Below are positions 10,662-23,898 of a DNA stretch of 64,000 nt, piece by piece (within the stretch, counting starts at the first letter, position 1; the number at the start of each line of letters is the position of its first letter). The notes under the pieces are model-generated. The model was not told the origin of the DNA. It saw nothing but the letters and a program-made list of their open reading frames with translations, and did no database searches. Source of the DNA: Phoronis australis (Eukaryota; Phoronida; Phoronidae); assembly GCA_002633005.1 (NCBI GenBank), contig NMRA01000049.1, positions 83,089 through 147,088 on the forward strand, written 5' to 3'. Both the position numbers and the translations under genes were made by a program.

Positions 10662-11472
10662 AATTAGAATAAGTCATCTTAAATATTAAGTTCATATATT
10701 TTTGTATAAAATAAGTGGAGAATTGTCATACATATTAACACCTGTCCACAACTTATTGACAGCTTGCTAACTGACCTATCGCAAGCTTCACTCCCTTGCG
10801 AAATGTAGACAAACAAACAACCTCCCGAGATTACGCGAGATCTTGCAGTGTATTTCAAATAAGAGCACGTGACCTTGACTAGCTTTTGGCTAGGTCCTAG
10901 CGTAGGTCCTAGCGTCTACTGAACGCACGCCAAGTTTTACCCGGCAATGTGTTGTTTGTGGGGTAAAATGGCAGCTTGGAAACGAGGGTGTGTCAAGAAT
11001 GCTTCGTTCTGATTGGTCAGTTAAACCATCACTCAAAATCCTGGCGATAGGTCAATTAACAATTAGCAGGTCAACTTAGTAAGCAAACCACCATTTGACA
11101 ATTAACATTCATTTGGTGGAAAAATTAAAAATTATCACTGCAGTTAATGAGAAATTTTTATTTCAAATATAAGACTTAACTCATTAAACCATAAAAATAG
11201 AATTTTGTCATCTATTAAATGTTATAGTTCTAGCACAGGGAGGAGAAACAACCAAATAACCACACCCATAAATACTCAAGAACAGAACGAGCCAAGAGTC
11301 ACACCACAACAGACAAAGCATGGATTGGAGTAAACAGAATACAACCACTGGATTTATTAAGGTATCACAGTATTTTTGGGTTCTGGCTATAGAATTTAGA
11401 CTCGGTCTGACCAAACCACGCCTAAGTCGAGCACCTGTGGGTTGTTTCCCCAACCTGATGAAGCTGACTTAC

Positions 11473-11513
11473 CATGCAATCAAACTTTGTATTAGCAGGG
11501 ATATCAGGATTAG
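11473..11513 (-). CDS. Ankyrin-repeat protein, exon 2 (41-nt microexon)
   Basis: Found by asking what must lie between exon 1 (ends phase 1 in LLLEEG) and exon 3 (starts phase 0 at TPLCAAA). It has acceptor CCATTTACAG|CTAATCC and donor GCATG|GTAAGT, and is 41 nt long. It reads NPDIPANTKFDCM in the only phase that fits both sides. The junction becomes LLLEEGANPDIPANTKFDCM followed by TPLCAAA, exactly the ankyrin loop that was missing. It is bracketed by about 1.4 kb of intron downstream and at least 7.3 kb upstream. Confidence 0.85.
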
Positions 11514-12309
11514 CTGTAAATGGACAATAAAAACCCCTGATAAGATAGAGTAGTTTATTTCTGATACACAACCAAATGCTTTCATAGCTGCCCAATAAGC
11601 ATGTTAATCCTAAAACTACTGGTCTAGGCAAAGTGATTAACACTAAGCCAAGTAAACACACTGCACAGGTGCAATACAAGACAAAAGTAATCAAACAAAA
11701 GTAATCAGACAAAAGTAATCAGACAAAATACTTCCTTGTCATGACAGCTAACTCAGAATCCATTAACAGCAAAATTTTCTGGTGATAACTATTGCCCAGG
11801 CAAAGTTCAATTGTCAAATGACTTGGCCACGTTATTGTAATCCCGGTTATGACTATTCTGACAACGAATAAACGGTTTCTGCCAAGTCGATCATTAAGAG
11901 AAATTACAAGAAATTACGGGTCATTTTGTCTGACAACTTGTGGATTGTATTGTATTTTATTTTTCCATTAGCAAAATGTTTGGCTTATCATAAAGCAATA
12001 AGCAAGTACTGAGAATTCTTAACTTGATGTTAGCTTAGTCATAGCTTGATATTTGTTACTTGAAACTTTTTTTTAAATTTTATGTTAATAAATACAATTT
12101 GAGAATGATGCTGCGTCACTTAACAATAAAGCAGGGAGGGGTAATATGAAGGGGCACGTCCTCTGAAACTATGAAGCACATGCGCCATATGAGCATCAAC
12201 AACCACTTCCAGGCTCCTGTACTTGCTCAAAAACACATCGTAACAGCGTACCGTATCAGCGGCATGCGAAATCGTAACTAGGCAATATTTACTCATTAAA
12301 GACATCAAC

Positions 12310-13640
12310 AAGAGCAACGCAGAGCGTTGAAATGCGCCCACGAGTGCATCGCAAATGGTATGCTTTTAGAGTTGTTTATTTGTATCATCAAAATGGCCAC
12401 AAGATGGCGCAAAATACGTTGAATCCGTCTGAAAACCAGCAAATTCATCGTTTCATTAAAAGAAAGCCATTTACCAAATTTCATTAAAATTCATTGAGAA
12501 ACTTCAGAGAAACAGAGGAAAATGAAAAAAATGAAATTGCCACTAGGGGCAGAGTGTTTGTGGGATCCATCTAAAAGTTATTGTCTTCTCTTGTTAACTT
12601 TTTATAAATACACAAGCTAAATTTAATAAAGATCCTGTAGAAGGCTTAGAAGATACAAGTATGGGTGCAAAAAAAACTAAAACCACCACTAGGAGGCGCC
12701 ACAGTAGTCGAAGCCATCGACCGTCCCCTTCATAGAAAGAACACACATGCCAACTTTCACAATCATCCTTAGAATGGTTTGGTTGACAGGGGGAAGGACG
12801 CCAAAAAACAGACTCGAAAACAACAAAAATGGCTACTAGATGGCACAAAATACCTTGAATCAATCCGAAGATCAATGGCTAGCGTCACCTCACTAATAGA
12901 TGTCTATGTGCTAAATTTTATGGAAATCCGTTGAGGACCTTTGAAGATACGCAGGTAAACGTAAAAACTATAATTGCCACTAGGGGGCACACCGGTAGAC
13001 CGATCTGTCCGAAAGTTGCTGTCATCTGTTGTCAACTTCATATAAATACATTTGTTTAATTTAATAAAGATCCTGTAGAGCCTTTAGGAGATACAGCCAT
13101 GGGCGCAAAAAACAAACAAAACTACCACTAGGAGGCACCACAGTAGTCAAAGTCGTCAGAAAATCATCGTCGACTGTCTTCTTCATAGTAAGAACATTAA
13201 TGCCAATTTTCACAATCATCCTTCAAGTGGTTTGGTTGTTAGAGGGGCATACGCCAAAAAAACTACTCGAAAATAGTAAAAATGGCCACTAGATGGCACA
13301 AAATGACTCAAATCCATCCGAAAACCGGAAGATAGCGTCAACTTATTAATAGATGCCTAATTGCTAAATTTCACGAAAATCGGTTAAGGGCCTTTGAAAA
13401 TACAGAGGTAAACGTAAAAAACTAAAATTGCCACTAGGGGGCACAGCGGTAATTCAGGTCAGTCCAAAACTCATCGTACTCTGTCGTCAACCCCATAGGA
13501 ACACACCTGCCAAATTTGAATAAGATCCTGCAAGGGGTTTAGGAGATACAGCCGCGGACGCCGGACGCCAGGACATCCAGATGCCCAGACAGAGATGACG
13601 GCAATATGCGACCACATGTAAATATATGGGCGCATAAAAA
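12310..13640 (+). mobile_element. CTCF-motif higher-order repeat element, complete copy
   Basis: Complete copy of about 1.33 kb. The 5' end has a hairpin (CAACGCAGAGCGTTG), then AAATGCGCCCACG. The body has eight monomers of about 150 bp whose openings lie near 12399, 12541, 12687, 12834, 12975, 13125, 13286 and 13431. The 3' end is the hairpin TGCGACCACATG...TATGGGCGCATAAAAA. The termini carry ATGCGCCCAC and its inverse GTGGGCGCAT, interrupted in this copy. No transposase is seen, so it is presumably non-autonomous. It lies in the intron upstream of ankyrin exon 2. Confidence 0.8.
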
Positions 13641-16600
13641 TTTTAACTAGAGTGCTGTTAGCCATCCACTAATCAGGGATCTTCTCATGGTAAAGTTTTG
13701 GGGTGTTGAGAGCAAGGCACTCCTCAAAACTATCGATTTTGTTTGGCAAGGGAAAAAAAGTTGAGAAAACGGGGTCATTCAAATAAGTATTCAAAATCTG
13801 AGTTTTGAAAAAAAAATTATGGCCATGTGATAGATAAATTTGCCTACACTTTAAGTGCGGGTTTTTCCAGCATTAAGTGTACGGTAAAGTCGCGTGATTT
13901 TCGTAGTCAGTTTTGTTTTCCTAGCATTTTAAGTGTTGTCAGTTTTGTTTCCCCACAATGAATTTTTTTCATGACAGTCTGCATTGCAAGTCAGTCTGCA
14001 TAAAAATGAGAGGTTTTGTTTCACTCTGCCATTACTGTGGTAATGTTTTAGTGTGCTGACTCGCTGGTGAGCTTTGTTTACTAATTGAATTCATATTTCA
14101 ACAAGTTATTATGAACGAAGTTACAATTTTTAGGAAGTTTATTTACCATAATATCGTCATAGAGATGCAAGAGCAATTATAATAAGTTATAGTTTTGTAC
14201 TACGCGCAACTGAATTTAGAGAAACTTTGGTCCTGGAAAATGCGTTCAGATATTCAGTTTGATATTTGCTGTAACGTTCATGGCAGTGGTCATGAACAAA
14301 ATAAAACTTCTTACCAGGGAGCAACTGAAAGAAACAATAACGTCCTGATTGCAGTCACCATAATTGAAATAAATGAAACTGTTTCAGCCCCTCTCTATAC
14401 CTGAATCATTTTACACTTCCAACTTTCGATGAAACGTATCGTCAGTGAACGGCTGCACTTGACCGACTTTGGCGATTCCGCCAAGTCAACTGGTAAAGAC
14501 ATCTTATTGGTTTTCGACGACGACTTTCGGCTTACCAATTAGATATTTTAGACGACTCAGCCGGCAGAATTGGCAAAGTCAATCAAGCGCAACCAATGAT
14601 TGAAGTCCTTCATAGTTATTTTCTCTGCTGAGCAACAGGCAAAGATTGGCTATTATCTTTGTTCATTTGGCAATATAAAGCAAAGCACTTAGCTGGTACC
14701 ATGGTACAATATTTGAAACCATGACCCCATGTTTTTGAGCAGAAGAAAGAAAAGAAATAAAAATATAGCTTGTCATGAGTAAATAATGTTGTCCTCGGCA
14801 GCATTGAACATCCAGGCAAATGGGCTAAAAATACTTCCTGGTTAATAAATTTAAACCTCATCATACATTAGACAAAGGTGTAAGTTGAAATCTGATGCTC
14901 TTTCAAAATGTCTCTTGAGAGTGCTTATAAAAGGGCAATACATACTGTAAATGCTTAATATAATGTTAATAATTTGAGTTGAATGCCATCCAACTGAAAA
15001 AAGAAGATGGTGCAAAAAACTGTTACGATGAAATTTCATTGTATTCATTAGCAGATTACGAGTTGATTTAACTTTAAATGGGAAATGTTATTTTATGAGA
15101 GGCGTTTCTGGATGATTGTGTATGGTTTACTTAATATGAGATGAATTTTGAATATTTGTATATTTTTATATCAAGTCCCAGTCGGCCAAGAAGGACTCGT
15201 GAATTGACTCATATAAACCAAGTTAGTAGTGGGAAATCTACACCATGAAGTAATCAGTGAATCTATTGGGTCTATGGTTTTATAGTGTGTAATTAAAACG
15301 ATGACTTTCTGCATAAAAAATAGACAAAAAAAAAGGGATTCCACCCCATAACATGAACCAAAATTGTTACAATCATGGAATTCAGAGATAACACTGCATA
15401 AGGGTAAAAATGGTTGTACCATCAGTTTAAGGACCAAAAAATGCATAGATTATTGTTAATAAGGACACACTTATCTAAGCTATGACCAAAAATATAAAAG
15501 AGCAAAATCCGTTGTTTTTTAATTAAAACAACCGATTACCAACGTTCCAGGCTTCCAGCAATTCGGTAAAATACCCGGTATGAAAATGAGACTCAGGTGA
15601 CCTTATCAGGCAATTGAATGCTCTTAAAATGTTCAGCTATTAGTCATGGTTCTACTGCGACTGCTAAGGCCCTGCCAGTGGCTTCGAGGTACATCTCCAT
15701 GCGGTGACCAAGTCAAACAATACAAACATTGTGTGTCTGACCAGGTGACCTAAAAGATTTCAGTTCCATTACCCGTTTCTGGTATCATTGCTCAAGAGAA
15801 AGGAAAATTGCTGTTTTATCGAGGTTGGGACTGAAAACCTGCGAGACTCTCAGCCGCGGCTCCCAGTAATTAGAACCCAAAAAGGTTCACGGTACTTTCA
15901 ACAGTAAGTGAAACGTGCCAATTTGACCTTAGAAAACGTAACAATCCCGAAAAATTAATTAACGCATCTGGTGGCATTTCCTAGCCAAATCTGAACACCC
16001 TGGGTTCAGCAAGATTTTAGGAAAGTTGGAAAAATTACATTTTGACACCTGACCTACCTCAAAGCAGGGTTCCAGTAATTCTCAACATATTTTGCACAAA
16101 ACAATTTTTACCAAAATTGTCATTTTTACAATTTTCAAAGGCTGATTATCTGGATGCAAGTAATGAGAATTTCAGCATTTTTATTTTATAATGCATCTTG
16201 TAATAGTCAGACTAAAATGCTCTAGGCCTTCTTTTTTGAGGAAAACTTGTGAAAGTATAGAATTTCACACGTCGGCCATATTGTGTGCTTAATAAGTGAA
16301 GAATAACCACACTAACACGCACGTAACGGGATCATTCATCTGAGGAGATACAGAAATGCACTATCCTAGAAACAGAAATTGAAAATAAGAAAAATACATC
16401 TCAGTTAACCATGATCTATTTCATTGATGACATATAATATCAGACACTTTGCTTTCGGCAAACGTAGTGATTTTGAGTCACACTGTTATCTGAGTCACAT
16501 GTTCTTGATAATATTTAGTTTTCCAAAAGACATCCAAAGACTTAATGATTGAAATATGGTTTGGTCAAGTTAAGTTGTGGTAGTAATGCATAAATGATTA

Positions 16601-17394
16601 TTTAATGGCACGACGGATTTTTTATTATACTCTTAGATGAATATGTTCCTGTTATATTGTTATAGCCATGTTATATCATCTCCTCTAACAAACTTGAACA
16701 AGCATTTTACTGTTCTTAACAATCTGAAATCCAGGGCAAAATGTGAAAGGGTTGGGTGTTTTGCCTCAAAGCATGGGACAAAAAGCCTTACAGACTGTTT
16801 TTCACAAAATCCTTCATATCCTTCATTAGTAAGTTCCCAGTCAGGTTGTTACTGTTTGTACAAATCTGTTCATGGCAGATAACCAGAAAACTGGACGAGT
16901 GCCATTGGTTCCTATTTCAAATTTCACTGGGATCCGACATTCTCGTTTTGTTTGGGTGCCAATGGCCTGTGAAATAAATAAAGCTAACTCCGCTTCTTAT
17001 ACAAATCTAAGTCTTTCTACTAGAACATGACTGTGAGACCAAGTTCAAGACAGTATGATCTCATATCAGCCTTACTACATTGGGTTTTAACTGAAATTAA
17101 TCATGGACTTTGATTGGAAAGTACAAATCAGCAGAGCTATGAAGCAAGCAATCATAAATTCATAGTCAACAGGTTACATCAAGAGATTACTTTCAATAAT
17201 TAGTGATAAGAATTTATATGATAAGAAATGACCGACAACCGAAAGAGAATGGTTTGATAAAGTTGAAAGATTTAAAATTTTCTAAACGGAAGTCTGTAGG
17301 GAATAGACATCATACTTTGTGAACTTACAGGGTATCGAATTGCCAACACTTACAGACTCATCTGCAAGATTGCCTTTCAACAGCATGCCGTAAT
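13641..17394. other. Intronic or intergenic AT-rich sequence, no gene seen
   Basis: Short open frames only, up to about 90 codons, without recognisable domains or convincing splice pairs. An inverted pair around 14440-14600 is too degenerate to call. Confidence 0.45.
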
Positions 17395-18464
17395 TGTCAT
17401 GAAACATTTTCAAATTTAAACTCGCACCAACAATTGTTCATCAGTCTCCCTATCCGGAAAATGTGTGTCACACATGATGGTTCCAGGTTTTCAAAATCAT
17501 ACCCTGAACAATGATTTTTAATTGTAACCAAGCTCTTCAACAAAATTACACAATATTTCAGCATTCCGAAGATATTAACATTAAATGACACTTTAAAGTG
17601 CATTAGAGGTCACGTGTTAGCAGCTGAAAACGATATTCCTTTAGGCGATTTTGGGATACAAGATGCAGTCATTGGCGGGGTTACAGGTACATAGTTATCC
17701 ACTCAATAATTGTGCAATAATACCACGTACATGATTGTGGGCGAGTAATTCCTTGTAAACAAGAGCAACTGAAATCTTACAACCATGGGAAAATTCCCAC
17801 ACACCCATAAATATGAATCAGAACCATCAAGGCAGTTGTTCAATCCAACGTCACATGATGTGGGACAAAAATCAAGCAAACGGGTCTCAAAATAGATTGC
17901 TCAAACAAAAATCAAACAATCCCATAATTATAATCCTTGAATCATTTGTTACCAACCAACTGTGGCTGTTTCTATAATGTACACACAATGTGCTGCTATT
18001 GAAAGTATTAGAGTTCCTTTTAATTGCATTTGAGAAGCCACATAACATATAGTAACTCTGTGATAATGAAAACACTATGGCTCTGCGCAGTGGTGGATCT
18101 ATGATATTACCAACAGGGTCTGTCCTTCTGTGGGCATGAGCACAAAAATAAAGCCAATGGAATGATGGCCTCTTTACTGTGTTACTATGGCAATGTGTAC
18201 CCCCACATTAAAACATTCTAAATCTTCCAAGATATCGTCAGAGAAGAGCAATTTGCCACAGCAGACCTACATGATACAGGCGCATTTAATCCCCAGACCC
18301 CCACAGTCTGCCAACATAGACTATAATACATGGACCGTCACCTCCGTATATTTTCTGTGGACGAAATGAGTGATCTTACGCGTAAGCCATGACGTCACTA
18401 TTCAGTGGCGACACCTGGCAGACATAGCATGTTTTACTTCGGGCTAGTTCGTTGTCTGATAATC

Positions 18465-18518
18465 ATGGTCGGCTGTTGTGTGGTCAGGTGCTCGGCCGCA
18501 CAGGCGAAATGTAACTAT
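18465..18518 (+). pseudogene. THAP-domain N-terminus fragment
   Basis: MVGCCVV(R)CSAAQAKCNY then a stop. The start resembles THAP zinc fingers, which begin with Met, a Cys near position 4-5, four residues and another Cys. The second allele-like copy at 24961 has Gly where this one has Arg. No continuation to the conserved Trp, Pro or C-x2-H of the THAP fold is visible in this frame. It is probably a decayed fragment inside an intron, though chance similarity cannot be excluded. Confidence 0.3.
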
Positions 18519-18810
18519 TGAAAGACATTTCAATGCCAAAATTTTTTTTTCGTTGCAAAAGACAGTAACATAGATGCAAGAATTTCCCGTCGCAATACAT
18601 TAATCGGAAGCTGAGTTTTCTATGTTTAGAGGACAGCGCCTCCTCTAAGATATTAGGCAAGAAAATGCCAGAGTTGCAAATCTGCAGTCTATAATTTATG
18701 CTGCCACTGTTAAATGGTCTTACTTTAGCTTAGCCAGGGCTTTATTCATAGCTCAGTGCACCCAATGGGTATAAAGCTATGGTTGTGCCATGTGATGCCA
18801 ATCAACTTAC

Positions 18811-19023
18811 CCCCTTCTTCTAATAGCAGTTTTAGGCAGTTGAGGCTCTTGTTAGACACAGCGGTGTAAACAGCCGTTCTGCCACAGGCATCTTGCATGT
18901 CCAAATACTGTTTCTCTTTACTGCACAGCAAGCAACTCATCAGCTCAGCGTTATCATAGATGGCTGCCTGGATAAGCATTTTACCACGCTCCTCTGCTTC
19001 CATCTTGATTAACGTGTCACAAT
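18811..19023 (-). CDS. Ankyrin-repeat protein (Lrrk-like candidate), exon 1 (haplotype-1 copy)
   Basis: Exon of 213 nt with acceptor GTGTTCTTTAAAG|ATTGT and donor GAAGGGG|GTAAGT. It starts and ends in phase 1. It encodes CDTLIKMEAEERGKMLIQAA, then IYDNAELMSCLLC and an ankyrin repeat (DACGRTAVYTAVSNKSLNCL, then KLLLEEG). It continues in frame into microexon 2. The upstream start of the gene is not resolved; an exon ending in one base must precede it. The same exon occurs at 25307-25519. Both are intact, but only one probably belongs to each transcript, because the duplication looks like an assembly effect. Confidence 0.9.
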
Positions 19024-19947
19024 CTTTAAAGAACACAACCATTAAGTTACAACATCATCCATTAGCATTTTGCTCACCATTGAAGAAACATTGCCGGTTT
19101 TTCAACTGAAACAAACATTTTTCGGAATTATTATTACAAGACGTAATTTATACACACTTTTTAAGAGACAATGAGTGAAGCACCCCGAAGATCAACACTT
19201 GATGAAAGAATTTAAAAATTTAAAGGTGAGATCAATAATGAAACCAAGAACATAAACAATCATGAACCCTATGCTTATTACACGTCCAATATATTAGATA
19301 GCCCATAAGGAGATCTATTTATGAACCAAATTTGAAAAGGTTAATAGGTTCACAGAGTTAGAGAAACGCAAACATAATTCGAAAAATGGCCGTCACAACG
19401 CCCCAGAACAACAGTTCTCAGGCTATTGACTAGTAAAACACTGGGTGTAAATTTCAAGTCGAGCAGACGAAAACTGTGATCTCTAGCACAAATACGATAG
19501 GCTAACAAATCGAAGAAGCTCCTGTAATAATCTAGTCAACAAAAGAGCAGATATCTGAGCAGTAAACCTTGAATATCTCGAGAACAGTAAGTCATTACAA
19601 GTAACTTACACAAACTGATAGCCCTTAAAAACACCTATCCGCATACCAAATTTCAGACAGATCTGTCAAGGGACGTCGAAGATACAGCACAAAAACTTGG
19701 TTATATCAGGAGACCAGTCAGTCCTCGGAAAATATCAAATTACTTGAGAATAGTAAGAACTAGCGAAAAATAAATTGACAGCCATTGGAATGATCTATCC
19801 ACAGAAACAAAAATCAGAAAAATGCGACCAAAAACAGCAGAGCTATTGGCTCTGCAAACGAAAAAAGGAAAAAATGGCTGCCACAGCACCATCTTGTATC
19901 AGATTTTAACAAAAACGATAAGCTTTGAGCCAATCACGAGACATATG

Positions 19948-19948
19948 N
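19948..19948. other. Single-N assembly junction
   Basis: A lone N separates ACATATG from TTGTCATGAAACATTTTC. The left side matches the sequence around 26440, and the right side matches the sequence around 17395. This is a jump backward in the duplicated block, so the N marks a join between two contigs. Confidence 0.85.
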
Positions 19949-20526
19949 TTGTCATGAAACATTTTCAAATTCAAACTCGCACCAACAATAGTTCCTCAGT
20001 CTCCCTATCTGGAAAATGGGTGTCACACATGAGGGTTCCAGGTTTTCAAAATCATACCTTGAACAATGATTTTTAATTGTAACCAAGCTCGTCAACAAAA
20101 TTACACAATATTTTGGCATTCCGAGGATGTTACCATTAAATGACACTGTTAAGTGCATTAGAGGTCACGTGTTAGTTGCTGAAAAAGATATTCCTTTAGG
20201 CGATTTTGGGACACAAGATGCAGTCATTGGTGGGGTTACAGGTACATAGTTATCCACTCATTAATTGTGCAATAACCCCACGTACATGATTGTAGGCGAG
20301 TAGTTCCTTGTAAACAAGAGAAACTGAAATCTTACAACCATGGCAAAATTCCCACACACCCATAAATATGAACCAGAATCATCAAGGAAGCTGTTCAATC
20401 CAACGTCACATGATGTGGGACAAAAATCAAGCGAACGGGTCTCAAAATAGATTGATCAAACAATCCCATAATTATAATCCTTGAATCATTTGTATCAACC
20501 AACTGGCTGTTTCTATAAAGTACACA

Positions 20527-21865
20527 CATTCCAACTTGTGCTTCACGCCCCGGTTTAAGCAGAGAACTCCGTTGTTCTGGCATAGGATTCGAAGTTCATT
20601 TCTGAGCGTTATCCGATGCAAGGCGCACTGTGACACCCGTTTTTCAAGTGCTCTAGCTCCACGATCCTGCGACCGATCCTTTTCATATTATTTTGGTATG
20701 TAAATAGATCACCTCACAGGCTATCTGCATTTTGATTACCGTCCTTGAGTTACTTGAGGTTTTCTGATTCGATTGTCGTCTAATTCACCCAGCATGCACT
20801 TTTAATGGTGTACCATTTACATTACATTCTGTTGTAATATTATTCAGGATAACCGTTGTTAAATTTCTTTGTTTCGTCATTGACCTCGTCACTTTTATTC
20901 CATTTCGCCAAGAGTCACTCCTCAAAGCGCTTTCATTTAATACGAATTTATTTATTTTGTGAATTATGTAACTTAAACTGCTTACAGCTATACAATTATT
21001 AATTCATATGTTTATTCAAGCAATGGCACATTAGTCAAACGGTCTGCAGTATTTCCTGTCCGATATCTATGGATCTTCAAAATGACGCCACTCAAGAACA
21101 TTGTCACCAACCTAAAATCACCCGTCAAGAACTTGTGGAAAACATGTCGATTCGGTACGTAGAGCACAATGTGCTGCGATTGAAAGTATTAGAGTTCCTT
21201 TTGATTGCATTTGAGAAGAAGCCAGTTTCGAATGAACAGCAAACAGGATCACGCCACATGTTACACTTGTTTGCGTGACTTTCCTGTTACCCCTTTCATT
21301 TGCCATTCTTTGCAGTATTTCGCACCTGCCATGTCCCACTGTGATTATGTCTCCAGCTTTTGCTCTGTGCTGGTATTGCTGCGTCATTTTATTTCCACTT
21401 GAGAATGAAACAAGGTTTCGAAATATCCTGTGTCTTTTAATCATATCCCTTTGTCAGTTGCTTCACCAATGTCCTGCTGAGCGTCGAACTTTGTTCCGAG
21501 GATACGAAGGGAATGGAATAATTATTGTTAATACCAACAAGTGTCATTTACTCAATCAATATTGCATGTATTCATTCATGCAATCCCATCTACTTATTGT
21601 TGAGGTTATTATTACTATCATTCTTACTTCACTAATAGTACAGGGTGAAGAACAATGGAAATAAGTTTCGTACTTTTTCATGCCACCCGTACATAAATTT
21701 TTTTTATACTTCTACTATTATTTGTATAATTAATGTATATCTTTCTTAGAATGTGGTATTATGTTATATTGCATTATATTATTTTGTGGGTTGTCATTAA
21801 ATAAATAAATCAATCAATAGGCAGATTACTTACACAGAAAATGGTGTGCATGATTAGTCAGAAAC
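20527..21865. other. Haplotype-specific sequence, no gene seen
   Basis: Mostly absent from the first copy of the block. Overlapping frames of 65-129 codons near 21118-21664 have no recognisable domain. A run rich in ATAAATAAAT near 21800 suggests the tail of a retroposed sequence. Confidence 0.4.
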
Positions 21866-21898
21866 AATGTGTCACATACAAGACACTCTGATAATACA

Positions 21899-23898
21899 AG
21901 AGCAACGCGGAGCGTTGAAATGCGCCCACAATTGCACCGCATACGGTATCCTTCTAGGGTTGTTTATTGGTACCATAAAGTGGCCAGTAGAGGGCATACT
22001 TTGCAAAATGGAAAGGCATGGTCATTGTCTCCTCAATAGGCTAGGGGCAAAATGTGAGTAATCTTCATAATACAAGCACATCCTATACACCAGTTGCTTA
22101 AAGCACCACAGAAACATAGAATTAAAAACAAATTTACCAACATACGAGATTAGCACAGCATTAGAATGCCAGAAACAAATTTCTACTTGGAACTTTTCCT
22201 TCACAGTCACGAAGTAACACAAAGTATACACCTGAAGACCTATGAAAATACAGAGGTCAATGTAAAATACTAAAATTGCCACTAGAGGCAAATACTAAAA
22301 TTGCCACTAGAGGCATACCGGTAATCAGAATCATCCTAAAGTCGTCATCGTCCGTTGTCAACATCACATAAATACACTTGCTAAATTTAGTAAAGATCCT
22401 GCAAACGGTTTGGGAGATACAGCCATGGGCGCAAAAAAACAAAACTGCCACTAGGAGGCGCCACAGTAGTCCAAATCGTCTGAAAATCATTGTCAGCTGT
22501 CTTCCTTATAGTAAGCACATACACGCCAATTTTCACAATCATCCTTTGAGCGGTTTGGTTGATAGAGGGGTGGACGCAAAAATACAGACTCGAAAACAGT
22601 AAAAATGGCCACTAGGTGGCGCAAACTACGTCGAATCCATCTGAAAACAGTAGGATAGCGTCATCTCACTAATAGGTGCCTACATACCAAATTTCATGAA
22701 AATCCGTTCAATACTTTTGAAGATACAAAGGTAAGCGTAAAAAACTAAAATTGCCACTAGGGGGCACACCGGTAGTCGGATCCGACCAAAAGTCGTCATC
22801 TTCCGTTGTTAACATCATATAAATATACTTACACAATTTGTAAAGATCCTGCGAACGGTTTAGGAGATACAGCCATAGGCGCAAAAAAACAAAACTGCCA
22901 CTAGGAGGCGCCACAGTAGTCGAAATCGTCGGAAAATCATCGTCAACCATCCTCTACATAGTAAGCATATACATGCCAATTTTCACAATCATCCTTTGAG
23001 CGGTTTGGTTGATAGAGGGGTGGACGCACAAAAACAGACTCGAAAACACTAAAAATGGCCACTAGGTGGCGCAAACTATGTCGAATCCATCTGAAAACGG
23101 GAGGATAGCGTCATCTCACTAATAGGTGCCTACATACCAAATTTCATGAAAATCCAATAAGGACTTGTGAAGATACAAAGGTAAGCGTAAAAAAATTAAA
23201 ATTGCCACTAGGGGGCACACCGGTAGTCGGATCCGTCCAAAAGTCGTCATCTTCCGTTGTTAACATCATATAAATATACTTACACAATTTCGTAAAGATC
23301 CTGCGAACGGTTTAGGAGATACAGCCATAGGCGCAAAAAAAAAAAAACTGCCACTAGGAGGCGCCACAGTAGTCGAAATCGTCGGAAAATCATCGTCAAC
23401 CGTCCTCTACATAGTAAGCACATACATGCCAATTTTCACAATCATCCTTTGAGCGGTTTGGTTGATAGAGGGGTGGAAGCACAAAAACAGACTCGAAAAC
23501 AGTAAAAATGGCCACTAGGTGGCGCAAACTATGTCGAATCCATCCGAAAACGGCAGGATAGCGTCATCTCACTACTAGGTGCCTACATACCAAATTTCAT
23601 GAAAATCCGTTCAGGACTTTTGAAGATACAAAGGTAAGCGTAAAAAACTAAAATTGCCACTAGGGGGCACACTGGTAGTCGGATCCGTCCGAAAGTTCGC
23701 ACATGCCGTCCCATTCATGAATGGAACATATGTGCCAAATTTCATGAACGTATGTCAAAGGGTTTTGGAGATAGAGCAGCGGACGCCAGACGCCAGACGC
23801 CGGACGGACGCCGCCCGGACGGACGGACGGACAGACGGACGGACGGACAGAGATGACGGCATAATGCGTCCACATATAAATATGTGGGCGTATAAAAA
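21899..23898 (+). mobile_element. CTCF-motif higher-order repeat element, longest and most regular copy
   Basis: About 2.0 kb. The 5' end is CAACGCGGAGCGTTG, then AAATGCGCCCACA. Eleven or so monomers of about 150 bp follow, grouped in threes. The opening motifs cycle as CCACTAGGTGGCGCAAA, CCACTAGGGGGCACACC and CCACTAGGAGGCGCCAC. The trimer recurs about every 450-455 bp (TGGCGCAAACTA at about 22610, 23059 and 23514). A GGAC-rich microsatellite precedes the 3' hairpin ATGCGTCCACATATAAATATGTGGGCG. Trimers are more alike than the monomers within one trimer, so the trimer is the unit of recent amplification. Confidence 0.88.
23780..23850. repeat. GGAC/GACGCC microsatellite
   Basis: GGACGCCAGACGCCAGACGC gives way to uninterrupted GGAC and AGAC tetranucleotides. 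It is an internal part of the 3' region of the CTCF-motif element. Shorter versions (GGACGCCAGACGCCAG) occupy the same place in other copies. Confidence 0.85.

Larger units (their letters stand above)
17395..19947. repeat. Duplicated block, first copy (probable haplotype 1)
   Basis: The left part (17395 to about 17990) matches 19950 to about 20525 closely. The right part (about 18045-19947) matches about 24550-26440 almost base for base, including the ankyrin exon. In this copy the two parts are adjacent. In the other copy they are separated by about 4 kb. The block stops exactly at the N at 19948, directly followed by the left part of the second copy. Confidence 0.85.
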
